From assembly GCA_007751255.1 (NCBI GenBank), contig CP036296.1:3286001-3350000 (forward strand): a stretch of DNA of 64,000 nt, written 5' to 3'. Numbering within the stretch: the first letter of the stretch is position 1; every line of letters begins with the position of its first letter. Shown piece by piece: positions 29,318 through 37,063 of this stretch. The position numbers were made by a program, and so were the translations under genes. This stretch comes from Engelhardtia mirabilis (GTDB lineage: Bacteria > Planctomycetota > UBA1135 > GCA-002686595). The notes beneath the pieces are model-generated. The model was not told the origin of the DNA. It worked only from the letters and a program-made list of their open reading frames with translations, and ran no database searches.

Positions 29318-31426
29318 TCACTCGGCGGGAACCCACTCCTGCCGCTCCAGGTGGTCTTGTGCGGCCGTGCGGCTGAACCAGACCTCGCGCAGGGTCTGAC
29401 TGGCCGCCAGGGGCAACTGGTCCGAGCGGTGGCTCGAACCTGTTTGGGTCCAGTTGCCGTAGGTCATCAAGGCCTGGGCACGGGGCGGCGTGGCGAACTC
29501 GACCGCCGAGACGAAGCTGTCGCCGGCGATGACGCGCATTCGACCGTCGGCGTCGGGGGAGAACTCGAAGCTGCGAAAAATGCCCAGGCCGGCCATTCCG
29601 CCGCTGCAGGGTAGGTCCGAGCGGTCCGCGCGCAGGCGGAAAAGATCGCCCCAGGGGAGATCGAGTGCGCCCACGGATTCGACCGCTTGCCCTGCGGCAG
29701 CGCCCAGGGCCTCGAGCACTCTCTCCGCCGACGCAATCCCGCGCGGAGTGGCGAGCGGATCGTGCTCGTCCCAGGCCCGCTCGAAGACGTTGGTCTCGTC
29801 GCCCAGCGCCTGGACCAGGAGCAGGAAGAGCAGTGCGCCGCTGCTGCCGGCGTCGACGCTGCGATCCCAGGCGGCGAGCACTTCGCCGGCACGTCGGATC
29901 GTCGGGTCCCCATGGGCCGCCGCCAGGGGTAACAGGTCATCGAGGATCCGGTCCGCCAGCTCCACGTGAGTCGAGTGCTTGTAGTCCACGAGCTCGTCGA
30001 AGCTCACCGATTCGTCGTCCTGGAGCATCTGCGCGGAGTGCTGGGCTCGCAGGGACATGCGTCGAGGAGCGACGTACTGCGGAAAGTCGTCGGGATCGAG
30101 CACCGCGGGGAGCGTCGTGTTCCAGGGGGGATCGTTGGCGTTCTGCAGCCAGCCAGTCGTCGGGTTCAAGACCCGCGGCAGCTCGTCGTAGCCCAGATAC
30201 TCGCTCCACAGGTCACGGGGCGCGGATCCGTCCAGCAGTCCGGAGGGGTCCGATGCGCCTGCGGCGCGCCGCGGTGTCAAGCCGCCGAAGTGGTGCAGCA
30301 CGTTGCCCTCGACGTCGGCGTAGAGGATCGAGAAGAGCGGAAGCTGCTGGCTCGCCGTGGCGCTCTCGAAGCTCGCCAGGTCCCCGGCCGCACCCATTCG
30401 CCACCACTGCCGCGCCGAACCGGGGCGGTCGAGCCCGACCACTCGCAGGGCCAGGGCGCGGTCGGAGTCGCCCGAGACGATCGGGCCGTGGACCGAGCTG
30501 CGGATCTCGATCGGCTCCTCGCGCAGATCGCCGTTCGCCGCGCGCACACGCAGTCGATGGGGGTGCCGCTCGAGGCCGCGCCAGGCGCCATCCCAGCGGT
30601 AGCGGTCGCCGTCCAGCTCGAGGGCGTAGAGGTCCATGCCGTCCTGGGCGTTGACGGTGTGGGTCCAGCCGAGCTTGTCGTTGAAGGCCATGGCCAGGGT
30701 CGGGAAGCCGACCAGCGTGGCCCCGTAGGCACGGTACTCGGGGCACTCCAGATGGGCCTCGAAGAGGCGATAGCGCCCCTCCCAAGGCAGGTGCGGATTG
30801 GCCAAGAGAAGTGCCCGTGCACCGGAAGCATGGGCCGGCGCGATGGCCCAGGCGTTCGATCCACCGTCGGTTGGCGGCGTCGTCGCGCCCGCCTGCAGGC
30901 TCTCGTTGCTCACGAACGAGAAGTGCAGCACCCGCTGGAGGTGGGCCAAGAGGTCGGCGCCGGTGATCGGCAGCACGACCTCCAGGTCGTCGCGTAGTTC
31001 ATCCGGGTGCAGGCGACCGAAGGCGTTTACGCCCGCTGCGAAGGCATCCAGATGCCGCGCGAACTCGGGCTCCTGGTCGGCGTACCAGTTCTGCGCTCGC
31101 TCGGGGATGCCGACGGTCCAGACCCAGCGGTCGGATTCGATCCAGGACTCGCCCCAGTACTCCGCGCCGCGGCCGCGAGCCTCGCCGATCAAGGTCAGCA
31201 GCAGGTCCCCGTGAGCCCGCATCTGGGCCCAGCCGAAGCCGCGAAACAGCCCGTCCGCGTCGGCGGCGAAGACGTGCGGAACGCCCCAGGTGTCCCAAAG
31301 GATCTCGGCGTCGGTGGTGGCCTGGGGCCGACCGCAGCTGGCCAGGGCCAAGAGGACGATCCCGAGGGTCGCCCGCCGGGGCCCCGCCGCGGCCGTACCT
31401 AGGAGCGATCGCGGGCGCGCGTCCAA
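29318..31426 (-). CDS. Penicillin-acylase-like Ntn hydrolase, secreted lipoprotein
   Basis: About 702 residues if it starts at TTG 31426, 28 bp inside the upstream gene; no better in-frame start exists before the lipobox LASC (Cys ~31), so the start is tentative. GGSNAWAIAP near residue 188 contains the autocatalytic Gly-Ser cleavage site, Ser190 becoming the N-terminal nucleophile. WGVPHVFA, GFGWAQMRAH and a HTVNAQDGMD-type segment fit the S45 family (penicillin G acylase, AHL acylases, PvdQ). Such enzymes hydrolyse amide-linked acyl chains in the periplasm. As last gene of the operon, it may remove an acyl group added by the first (inference). Confidence 0.85.
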   Translation of the reverse strand: MDARPRSLLGTAAAGPRRATLGIVLLALASCGRPQATTDAEILWDTWGVPHVFAADADGLFRGFGWAQMRAHGDLLLTLIGEARGRGAEYWGESWIESDRWVWTVGIPERAQNWYADQEPEFARHLDAFAAGVNAFGRLHPDELRDDLEVVLPITGADLLAHLQRVLHFSFVSNESLQAGATTPPTDGGSNAWAIAPAHASGARALLLANPHLPWEGRYRLFEAHLECPEYRAYGATLVGFPTLAMAFNDKLGWTHTVNAQDGMDLYALELDGDRYRWDGAWRGLERHPHRLRVRAANGDLREEPIEIRSSVHGPIVSGDSDRALALRVVGLDRPGSARQWWRMGAAGDLASFESATASQQLPLFSILYADVEGNVLHHFGGLTPRRAAGASDPSGLLDGSAPRDLWSEYLGYDELPRVLNPTTGWLQNANDPPWNTTLPAVLDPDDFPQYVAPRRMSLRAQHSAQMLQDDESVSFDELVDYKHSTHVELADRILDDLLPLAAAHGDPTIRRAGEVLAAWDRSVDAGSSGALLFLLLVQALGDETNVFERAWDEHDPLATPRGIASAERVLEALGAAAGQAVESVGALDLPWGDLFRLRADRSDLPCSGGMAGLGIFRSFEFSPDADGRMRVIAGDSFVSAVEFATPPRAQALMTYGNWTQTGSSHRSDQLPLAASQTLREVWFSRTAAQDHLERQEWVPAE

Positions 31427-32493
31427 AGCTCGTAGCGCGAGAAGTAGCCGACGCGATCGGCGCTGGCCAGGTCGGCCGCCAGGTTCACGTCCATGGTCCA
31501 ACGCTCGCGAATGGACGCCGGGAGGGGACGTGGGCGCAAGAACGAGCGCAGGAAGACTCGCGCGCCGTCGGCCGCGGCGCGGTCCATCTGCTGCCACAGG
31601 TCGTCGTGGCCCGCGTCGTCGCACCAATCCAGGACGTTGCTGGCGTTGACCACGTCGACGCTGCTTTCCGGCATGGTCGCCAGAAAAGCGCCCAGGTCGG
31701 CCGTGTGCCAGGTGATGCGATCGAGTTGCTCCAGCAGCAGGGAGTACTGCTCCTGACGCAAGTAGGCGGGCACGGCGTCCGTGCCGGGGAAGCTGTCCCG
31801 CCAGATGCGGTGCAGGAAGTAGTTCTCGCGCGGGTCGAGCTCGACGGTCAGGTGCCGCAACACCCGATGGTAGAAGGCCCCGAACTCGGGCTCCGCCATC
31901 CGGTCCCACGCGGCGGCGGGAATGAATGCGTTCCCGATGGTGTGCTCGTTGAGAGCCAGCGCGAGGAACTCGTGCACGGCCGTCGTATCGAGGTGCTCGT
32001 CGAACAGGGCCGTGCGGCGAGTCCGGTCGGACTCGCCGAGGAGCGCGGCCAGGGGCTCGGCGCCGACGATTCCGGTCAGGCCCTCGCGCAGGGGGGCGAG
32101 GAAGGCCGAGAGCTGACCACAGCCGGCGAGCCCGAACCGCTCGATGTCACCGCGCAGATCCGGGTCGTCCAGCAAGCCGCGGTGTACCGCGGCGGGCAGC
32201 CGATCCAGGAGCGCTGCGCGAGCCTCGGCGCCGCACGGCACGCTGCCCACCAGGCCGGCGAACTCGACCCAACTGAGCTCGCGCAGGGCCGCCTCCTTGA
32301 GCCGGCAGAGTCGCGTCTGGGCCTCGACCAAGTCGACCCCGAACACGTGGCGAGCGCCGTCGAGGGCCGCGTTGAACACGTTGTCCCCGGCGGACGAGAC
32401 GACGACGACCGTCTCGTCACTCTCGATTCCGAACGCGGCGGAGAGACCACGATGGTCCTCCATCACCTCGGAGTAGGCGGGCCGGACACTCAT
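31399..32493 (-). CDS. DUF3419/BtaA-like S-adenosylmethionine aminocarboxypropyl transferase
   Basis: 364 residues. YSEVMEDHRGLSAAFGI and VVVVSSAGDNVFNAALDG with FGVDLVEAQ form the SAM-binding region of the BtaA/DUF3419 family; RLKEAALRELSW continues the family pattern. BtaA moves the 3-amino-3-carboxypropyl group of SAM onto a hydroxyl of diacylglycerol. The transferred group is itself an alpha-amino acid moiety. The acceptor here is unknown; no betaine-lipid N-methyltransferase (BtaB) is next to it, which argues against plain betaine-lipid synthesis. Overlaps its neighbours: 4 bp upstream (ATGA), 28 bp downstream. Confidence 0.82.
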   Translation of the reverse strand: MSVRPAYSEVMEDHRGLSAAFGIESDETVVVVSSAGDNVFNAALDGARHVFGVDLVEAQTRLCRLKEAALRELSWVEFAGLVGSVPCGAEARAALLDRLPAAVHRGLLDDPDLRGDIERFGLAGCGQLSAFLAPLREGLTGIVGAEPLAALLGESDRTRRTALFDEHLDTTAVHEFLALALNEHTIGNAFIPAAAWDRMAEPEFGAFYHRVLRHLTVELDPRENYFLHRIWRDSFPGTDAVPAYLRQEQYSLLLEQLDRITWHTADLGAFLATMPESSVDVVNASNVLDWCDDAGHDDLWQQMDRAAADGARVFLRSFLRPRPLPASIRERWTMDVNLAADLASADRVGYFSRYELWTRARDRS

Positions 32494-33185
32494 CGGCCGG
32501 CAGCCGCGGGCTCCAGCCGGCGGCTCTCCTGGTGTACGCGGATCACGCCCTCGAGCACGGTCCCCTGCAGATGCAGCGAGGTCCGCAACACGTCCAGCAC
32601 ACCCGCGCGCAACTCGTCGGTGGTGCAGTGCTGCACGATCGTGCGACGGACCTCCTCCAGGTGCCCCTCGTCGATCTTCCCGTGGGCCACGAAGAAGGTC
32701 ATCTGGCCGTCCGTCAGGGACAGGCTGCTACGCATCGACTGCAGGACTTCGGCGATGTGTGGATAGCAGCCTTCCGCCCACAAGCTGTAGCCCAGTCGTG
32801 CGGTGGCGTCCCGCGTCGACGCGACGCGATAGAGGTACGCGACGAAGGCCTGGGTCTCCGGCAGCGGCGAGCTGGCCATGGCGCGCTCGGGGTCGGCGCC
32901 CACCGAGCGCAGGTCGTTCAGGGCCATCAGGTCGTGACCGGCCTCCTCGAGCGCATGGTTCAGACAGAACCGCATCAAGGACAGGCGATCCGAATGCAGG
33001 TCGAGCGCAGCGAGGGCCTGGTTCTGGGTGTTCTCGCGGGTGTAGTGGTAGATCTCGGTCATCAGACCGACGTACAGCTCGCGGTCGAAGCCGTGCTCCA
33101 TCACGTGGCGCCAGAAGGTGCCGCGCTTGATCCGAGCCCAGCCGTCGGCGGCCGCGCGTTCACAGGTATCGAGGAAGTCGCTCAT
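32490..33185 (-). CDS. Heme-oxygenase-like di-iron oxidase (iron-containing redox enzyme family)
   Basis: 231 residues from ATG 33185, overlapping the upstream gene by 4 bp. All-helical. Candidate metal ligands follow the HDO pattern: Glu44 in MTEIYHYTREN, His77/Glu81/His84 in HALEEAGHDLM, Glu138 in LWAEGCYPH, and His168/Asp172/His175 in AHGKIDEGHLEEV. Relatives include TenA/PqqC-like proteins and di-iron HDOs such as SznF, BesC and UndA, which do N-oxygenation or C-C cleavage on amino or fatty acids. Position between an acyltransferase and a SAM transferase suggests oxidation of an acylated amino acid (inference). Confidence 0.8.
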   Translation of the reverse strand: MSDFLDTCERAAADGWARIKRGTFWRHVMEHGFDRELYVGLMTEIYHYTRENTQNQALAALDLHSDRLSLMRFCLNHALEEAGHDLMALNDLRSVGADPERAMASSPLPETQAFVAYLYRVASTRDATARLGYSLWAEGCYPHIAEVLQSMRSSLSLTDGQMTFFVAHGKIDEGHLEEVRRTIVQHCTTDELRAGVLDVLRTSLHLQGTVLEGVIRVHQESRRLEPAAAGR

Positions 33186-34114
33186 CCGTGTTGTCGTTCG
33201 ATGGTGGGGGACACGAGGGAAGTCGGCCCGGGGTGAGTGGGCCTCGCAGGCGATAGCGCCGCTGAGGATGGAACGTCGCGGGGTCGCTCCGTCCTGACCG
33301 GTAGGCTCCACGGATTGCTCTCGTGGAGCTCGAGGAACTCGGTGATGACTCGATCCGACGTGTCCATGCGCCCGCGCACGAAGTGGTAGAGCTGGCCCTG
33401 CCGGCTCGCGAGGACCACCTCGCCGCCCTCGATCGCGTGGGCGCCGAAGTGCTCGTAGTAGCGTGCGAGCTTGGGCAGGCAGAGGGCGAAGTAGCTGCGG
33501 TGCGAGGTGAACTCGAGCAACCAGCGACAGGCCAGGCAGAGCATCACCTCGGTGATCAGCCGTCGACGCATGTCCGCACGCACGACCACTCGGCTGATCT
33601 GAAGGGGCGAGTCTCCGACGTCGCGAATTCCGGCCGGCAAGGGGCACAGCCCGCTGGCCTCCCATCTTCCGTCGAGCGCGGGCGAGTAGCGACAGGCGGC
33701 GACTACCTCGTCCCCGATCGTGCAGCAGAACTGGTAGGCGTCGGCGTCGAAGTCGTCCTCGGCGGGGTGCCTGCCCGCGCGGTTGCCCAAGAGATAGTCG
33801 CTGTGAGCGCGGTACTCCGTCTGTCGGAGGGTGAAGATGTCGAGCAGCCTGGCCGCACTCGGACGGGCCTCGAAGATCAGGGGGGCGGAGGCCCCGCGCG
33901 CCGGAACCGAGTCGATGCGAACTAGCGTCGGGCCAGCTGCGCCGGAGATCGTCGCCAAGTCCGACGCGAGCCCCGATGACCCGACGTACCTCGACGGCGG
34001 ATGCGGCGCTTCAGAAGGACTCGGAAGTGGTCTCCCCGACCCCACGGACGGCAGCTCGAACGGCGGAATCCGAGCGGGAGGGGAGTCCCCCGCGAGTTCC
34101 AAATCGCTCTTCAC
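33182..34114 (-). CDS. FeeM-like N-acyltransferase (AHL synthase/GNAT fold)
   Basis: 310 residues from GTG 34114; GGAGGAGGAG at 34130-34121 lies 6 nt upstream and fixes the start. The first ~75 residues are Pro/Ser-rich. The GNAT-like core has LRQTEYRAHSDYL near 95, EDDFDADAYQFCCTIGDEVV, and QISRVVVRADMRRRLITEV, the layout of FeeM N-acyl amino acid synthases and AHL synthases. These join an acyl chain from acyl-ACP to an amino acid. First gene of a four-gene overlapping operon, 57 bp downstream of the split tRNA on the same strand. Confidence 0.72.
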   Translation of the reverse strand: MKSDLELAGDSPPARIPPFELPSVGSGRPLPSPSEAPHPPSRYVGSSGLASDLATISGAAGPTLVRIDSVPARGASAPLIFEARPSAARLLDIFTLRQTEYRAHSDYLLGNRAGRHPAEDDFDADAYQFCCTIGDEVVAACRYSPALDGRWEASGLCPLPAGIRDVGDSPLQISRVVVRADMRRRLITEVMLCLACRWLLEFTSHRSYFALCLPKLARYYEHFGAHAIEGGEVVLASRQGQLYHFVRGRMDTSDRVITEFLELHESNPWSLPVRTERPRDVPSSAALSPARPTHPGPTSLVSPTIERQHG

Positions 34115-34120
34115 CCGGTT

Positions 34121-34130
34121 CTCCTCCTCC
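34121..34130 (-). promoter_or_regulatory. Strong Shine-Dalgarno site for the FeeM-like operon
   Basis: On the minus strand GGAGGAGGAG sits 6 nt before the GTG at 34114. This stands out because many genes in the window have C-rich leaders with no such site. Confidence 0.8.
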
Positions 34131-34170
34131 AGGAAAGACCCCGAACCGGCAAGGCGGCTCAGGTTGTGAA

Positions 34171-34538
34171 TGGTGCACCCGACGGGACTCGAACCCGCAA
34201 CCGCTGAATTTGAAGTCCAGCACTCTTCGAACCTGCTCTCGGGACTCGCTCGAGGGTCTCGACTCCTCCTCTCCTGGCGTTCTCGAACCGCGTCGATCGC
34301 TCGTCGGTGTCGACCGGTCGACGCTACACGGGTACGCGGTCGGAAGGGGGGAGTCAGGTGGAACGGACAGGGGCGACGAAACTCAGTCGGGTATTTTCGA
34401 CGCGACTTCCCACTCGAATACGAAGCCGCATCTCTACGAGTGGCCGACGGGGTGAGTCTCTGCGCTCCTGCTCGCCGCTGTTTGATCTCCGGCGCGTGGT
34501 CCTGATCACAGTGCTCTTGACCATTGAGCTACGGGTGC
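34171..34538 (-). tRNA. Split tRNA, anticodon UCA, two halves separated by 291 bp
   Basis: 5' part 34538-34512: acceptor GCACCCG, TA, D-stem GCTC/GAGC with loop AATGGTCAA, then A26. 3' part 34220-34171: anticodon stem CTGGA/TTCAG with loop CTTCAAA (anticodon TCA, reads UGA), variable CGGTT, T-arm GCGGG-TTCGAGT-CCCGT, acceptor CGGGTGC, discriminator A, encoded CCA. Joined, they make a canonical 77-nt cloverleaf with all seven acceptor pairs Watson-Crick. A CTG at both junctions leaves the exact splice point open by 3 nt. The short variable loop and 7-bp acceptor exclude a standard selenocysteine tRNA. It could be a spliced gene or a disrupted one. Confidence 0.75.
34221..34511 (-). other. 291-bp intervening sequence inside the UCA tRNA
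   Basis: It interrupts the tRNA between positions 26 and 27 (within 3 nt), not in the anticodon loop used by known bacterial tRNA introns. AGCACT at the 5' junction (34515-34510) is complementary to AGTGCT at the 3' junction (34224-34219). GAGACTC (34460-34454) and GAGTC (34247-34243) could form a P7-like helix of a group I intron, but the full core is not evident. It also holds the palindrome GTCGACCGGTCGAC (34309-34322). No convincing ORF. Confidence 0.6.
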
Positions 34539-34729
34539 ACACTGGTTGTCAAGGCGGGCGAGTGCGCGATGGGTCGCGCGCTTGCCGATGTGACGGGCGC
34601 GATACTACCATCGACCTCGGACGGCGAAAGTCGGTGCGAACTTTCTCCGCGTGCGGCGTTCGGCGCCAAATGCAACTTCGGTTCGCACGAAGCCGGGAGC
34701 CCGGTCGCGACCCCAGTCGGAAGCCAGTG

Positions 34730-36469
34730 ATGAGCGAAGTTTTTCCCGCGGCGAAGCCCGCATCGGTCAGCGCGCTGCGGTCCTTCGAAGGCACGTTACT
34801 TGCTATCTGCGACGACGCCGCTCGTGCGGTCGGGTCGAGTTGTATGCGCCCGAGCCTGGGCTACCGCCGTCTGGCCCGCTCGCCGGTGGATCTGCGCCTG
34901 TTCTTCACGGACACGTCTGCCCTTGCGGGTGGAATGGCCGGTGCGTTGGTGGAACGGCTGGCGGGCCTGGGGGTCGTGGACACGGTGCGCCGCCGAGGCG
35001 CGGAGGTTTCGCTCCGGTTGACCGAGGACTTCATCGATCAACTCGGGCGAGAGCTGGAAGGCGCCGCTCCTTCGGCCATCGCAACGGTGGGGGGCATGGA
35101 CGGCCGCCACTATGTGGTCAATTTCCTGAACCCCAACGCCAGCAAGCCGCTGCACGTGGGGCACCTTCGCAATGCCGCCTTGGGCATGGCGGTGGCCGCG
35201 TCCCTCGAGGCCTGCGGGGCCAGGGTGTTGCGCCAGTGCTACGTCTGTGACATTGGCCGCAGCGTGTGCGAGGCCATGGCAGGCTACGAGGGCCTGCTGG
35301 CGCAGCACGGGCAGGACTGGGGCCCGGAGCGGGCCGGGCTGGCGCCCGACCAGTTCGTCGGTCGCTGCTACGCGGACTACGCCCGAGCCAGCGACGCGGT
35401 CCCCGGTCGTGGGGCGGAAAGCGGAGCGGACCCCGCGGAGCGCGAGGACACGGTCGTCCACGACCGTGCGGACGAGCTCTTGGCGGCTTGGGTCGCGGGG
35501 GAAGCAGAGGCTCGAAGGCTCTGGGAACGGGTGCGTTCCTGGGCCCTGGGTGGGCAGGAGGCGACGTTGGAGCGACTCGGCGCCCGCTGGGATCGGGTAC
35601 ACCACGAGTCGGCGAGCTTGGCCGCCGTCGAACGCCTGACAGCTGCGGGCCTGGCTTCGGGTGCGTTCTACCGCGGCATCGGCCAGGAGGTGCTGTTCGA
35701 CACTGGGCGCTCCGAGTACGCGACCCTCAAGCTGCTGCGGGAGGATGGCTTCCCGACGGAACACGCCCGGGTGATCGGTCTGTTCCTGGAAGAGCAGGCC
35801 GTGGGGGCCCCGCCCTACCGTTGGATCGTCGTCTGCGGTGACGAATGGGGCGCGGCGGGCCAGGCGGAACTGGACGTCGCCCGCAGGTTCGGCGCGGCGG
35901 AGCTGGTGGAGCGGGTCGAGGTCTTCGCCCACGGTATGGTCACTGCGGCCGGCTCGAAGATGAAATCGCGCGACGGTCAGGCGGTGCTGATCGACGAGCT
36001 GCTCGATCTGTTGATCGACTCCGCCCCGGTACAGGACCTGTTGGAAGAGTACGGACGCCCGTTCGCGCCCGAGCAGCTGGCGGACATGCTCGTGAAGGGC
36101 TACTTCCTGTCGAAGCGGGCCTCGAAGGGGCTCGAGTTTACACTCGAGTCGTTCACTGACGAGGCTTCGAACCCAGCCTGGGCCGTGGTGCGCGCTCTGT
36201 GTCGCGGTGCGGCGTCGAGGGCTCGAGCGACCGTGGGCGCACCGTCGGATCCGGAACGCTACCGGACGGCCGTCCTGCAGGCATTCCAACTGCGGCAACT
36301 CGTCGCGCGCAGCGCGGAGGGCTTTCAGGGGACTTCGCTCATGAAGTTCGTCGGCGGATTCGCGCGTTGGTACCTGGATGGGGCCAGCGACCCGCGCCTG
36401 GACCGAGTGGTGGTGGCGGTGTGCTCCGCCAGTCTCGGCACGCTCGGGGTGGCAGCTCGAGGACGTTAG
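34730..36469 (+). CDS. Arginyl-tRNA synthetase-like class I synthetase, divergent
   Basis: 579 residues from ATG 34730, normal ArgRS length. Residues ~55-110 match the ArgRS N-terminal domain. NPNASKPLHVGHLRNAALG has the HIGH motif (His142-x2-His145), and GSKMKSRDG at 408-416 stands for KMSKS. SEYATLKLLREDG, VVCGDEWGAAGQ and FAHGMV fit the ArgRS catalytic fold. The anticodon-binding part is divergent: the usual YAHARI is WAVVRAL, and the end reads LGTLGVAARGR. It may be the housekeeping ArgRS or a specialised paralogue. Divergent from the split UCA tRNA, 191 bp away. UCA shares C35 with arginine anticodons, the main ArgRS identity base. Ends in TAG. Confidence 0.85.
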   Translation: MSEVFPAAKPASVSALRSFEGTLLAICDDAARAVGSSCMRPSLGYRRLARSPVDLRLFFTDTSALAGGMAGALVERLAGLGVVDTVRRRGAEVSLRLTEDFIDQLGRELEGAAPSAIATVGGMDGRHYVVNFLNPNASKPLHVGHLRNAALGMAVAASLEACGARVLRQCYVCDIGRSVCEAMAGYEGLLAQHGQDWGPERAGLAPDQFVGRCYADYARASDAVPGRGAESGADPAEREDTVVHDRADELLAAWVAGEAEARRLWERVRSWALGGQEATLERLGARWDRVHHESASLAAVERLTAAGLASGAFYRGIGQEVLFDTGRSEYATLKLLREDGFPTEHARVIGLFLEEQAVGAPPYRWIVVCGDEWGAAGQAELDVARRFGAAELVERVEVFAHGMVTAAGSKMKSRDGQAVLIDELLDLLIDSAPVQDLLEEYGRPFAPEQLADMLVKGYFLSKRASKGLEFTLESFTDEASNPAWAVVRALCRGAASRARATVGAPSDPERYRTAVLQAFQLRQLVARSAEGFQGTSLMKFVGGFARWYLDGASDPRLDRVVVAVCSASLGTLGVAARGR

Positions 36470-36488
36470 GCGCCGGTGGCCCCGAACG

Positions 36489-36518
36489 GGTTCGGCCGGG
36501 CTTGCGCCCGGCCGAACC
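36489..36518. terminator. Strong 13-bp hairpin after the ArgRS-like gene
   Basis: Arms 36489-36501 and 36506-36518 pair perfectly around loop TTGC, 20 bp after the synthetase stop and 39 bp before the 3' end of the convergent small gene. No long T-run, but position and symmetry suit a shared terminator. Confidence 0.75.
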
Positions 36519-36556
36519 TTCGCATCGACTAGGTTCACCGACCCTAGTCCCAAGCG

Positions 36557-36868
36557 CTATTTGCTATCGCACTTGACTTCGACCCACTGGGGGATCTCAC
36601 AGACAGGCAGTCATGTCGGGGTCAGGCATCCGCTGACGCCGTTGACGGTGCCGTTCACCGGATCCACCTTGTCACCAGGACAAGCGGGCTTGTTGGCCCA
36701 CTCGAGGTTCTGGATTCATGTCGGGTGGTAGGTGAGCTTGTAGCACTTGCCCTTTTCGAACGCACAGGGCGACGACGTGATGTCGTTTTGGGCAGCACTG
36801 ACCATGCCAGCGAGAAGTGCCGGAATGGCAAGCAGGCGAGCCTTGCGGAGAATCGATCGATTCTGCAT
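36557..36868 (-). CDS. Small secreted Cys-rich protein with two in-frame TGA codons
   Basis: Reading leftward from ATG 36868, 103 codons run to TAG at 36559-36557, with TGA at codon 51 (36718-36716) and codon 86 (36613-36611). AAGGAG lies 6 nt before the ATG. Residues 1-26 form a Sec signal (RLLAIPALLAGMVSAA), then a mature part with six Cys (35, 42, 62, 81, 90, 100). Both TGA codons lie in the same context, CCCGACATGA, giving HPT-TGA-IQ and TPT-TGA-LP. Codon use stays gene-like past both TGAs. Either the TGAs are decoded, possibly by the nearby UCA tRNA, or this is a pseudogene with a 50-residue remnant. Family not recognised. Confidence 0.65.
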
Positions 36869-36874
36869 GGGACG

Positions 36875-36880
36875 CTCCTT
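36875..36880 (-). promoter_or_regulatory. Shine-Dalgarno site AAGGAG for the TGA-containing gene
   Basis: AAGGAG, six nt from the ATG at 36868, is a near-ideal site and supports active translation of this small gene. Many other genes in the window lack one. Confidence 0.8.
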
Positions 36881-37063
36881 CAGTCGTGCTTGGGGACTAT
36901 CGAGCGATGGGTCTCGATCGGAACAGGTTGAACGTCAGCCTGCGTCACCGAATCGCAAGAGCTCCGAACTTCGAGGTCATCAATCCCGATGAACGGCGCG
37001 GCTGACACGGTCGCGAGCCTAGCACGCCGCAGAGCGACGCGCGGCAAGGCTCGCGATTTCGAA

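Noticed and set aside
34170-34505. A plus-strand 111-codon frame beginning MVHPTGLEPATAEFEV
   Set aside because: It is a translation through the tRNA 3' half, a well-known type of spurious ORF.
34221-34511. Clear group I intron
   Set aside because: Only a possible P7-like pairing was seen. The 5' exon end is not a U next to a G:U pair in the expected way, so I left it as unclassified.
34171-34538. tmRNA (ssrA) for the split tRNA-like region
   Set aside because: The 3' part keeps a full anticodon arm, the ends lack the Ala-type G:U acceptor, and no tag ORF or resume codon is visible.
34171-34538. Selenocysteine tRNA
   Set aside because: The anticodon arm resembles selC, but the acceptor has 7 bp, the variable loop is 5 nt, and no SECIS-like hairpin is evident after either TGA. 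No selA/selB is in the window.
36470-36868. A plus-strand small gene in the same interval (for example 36378-36731)
   Set aside because: No ribosome site or signal peptide, and it crosses the terminator hairpin. The minus strand has both a strong site and a signal peptide.
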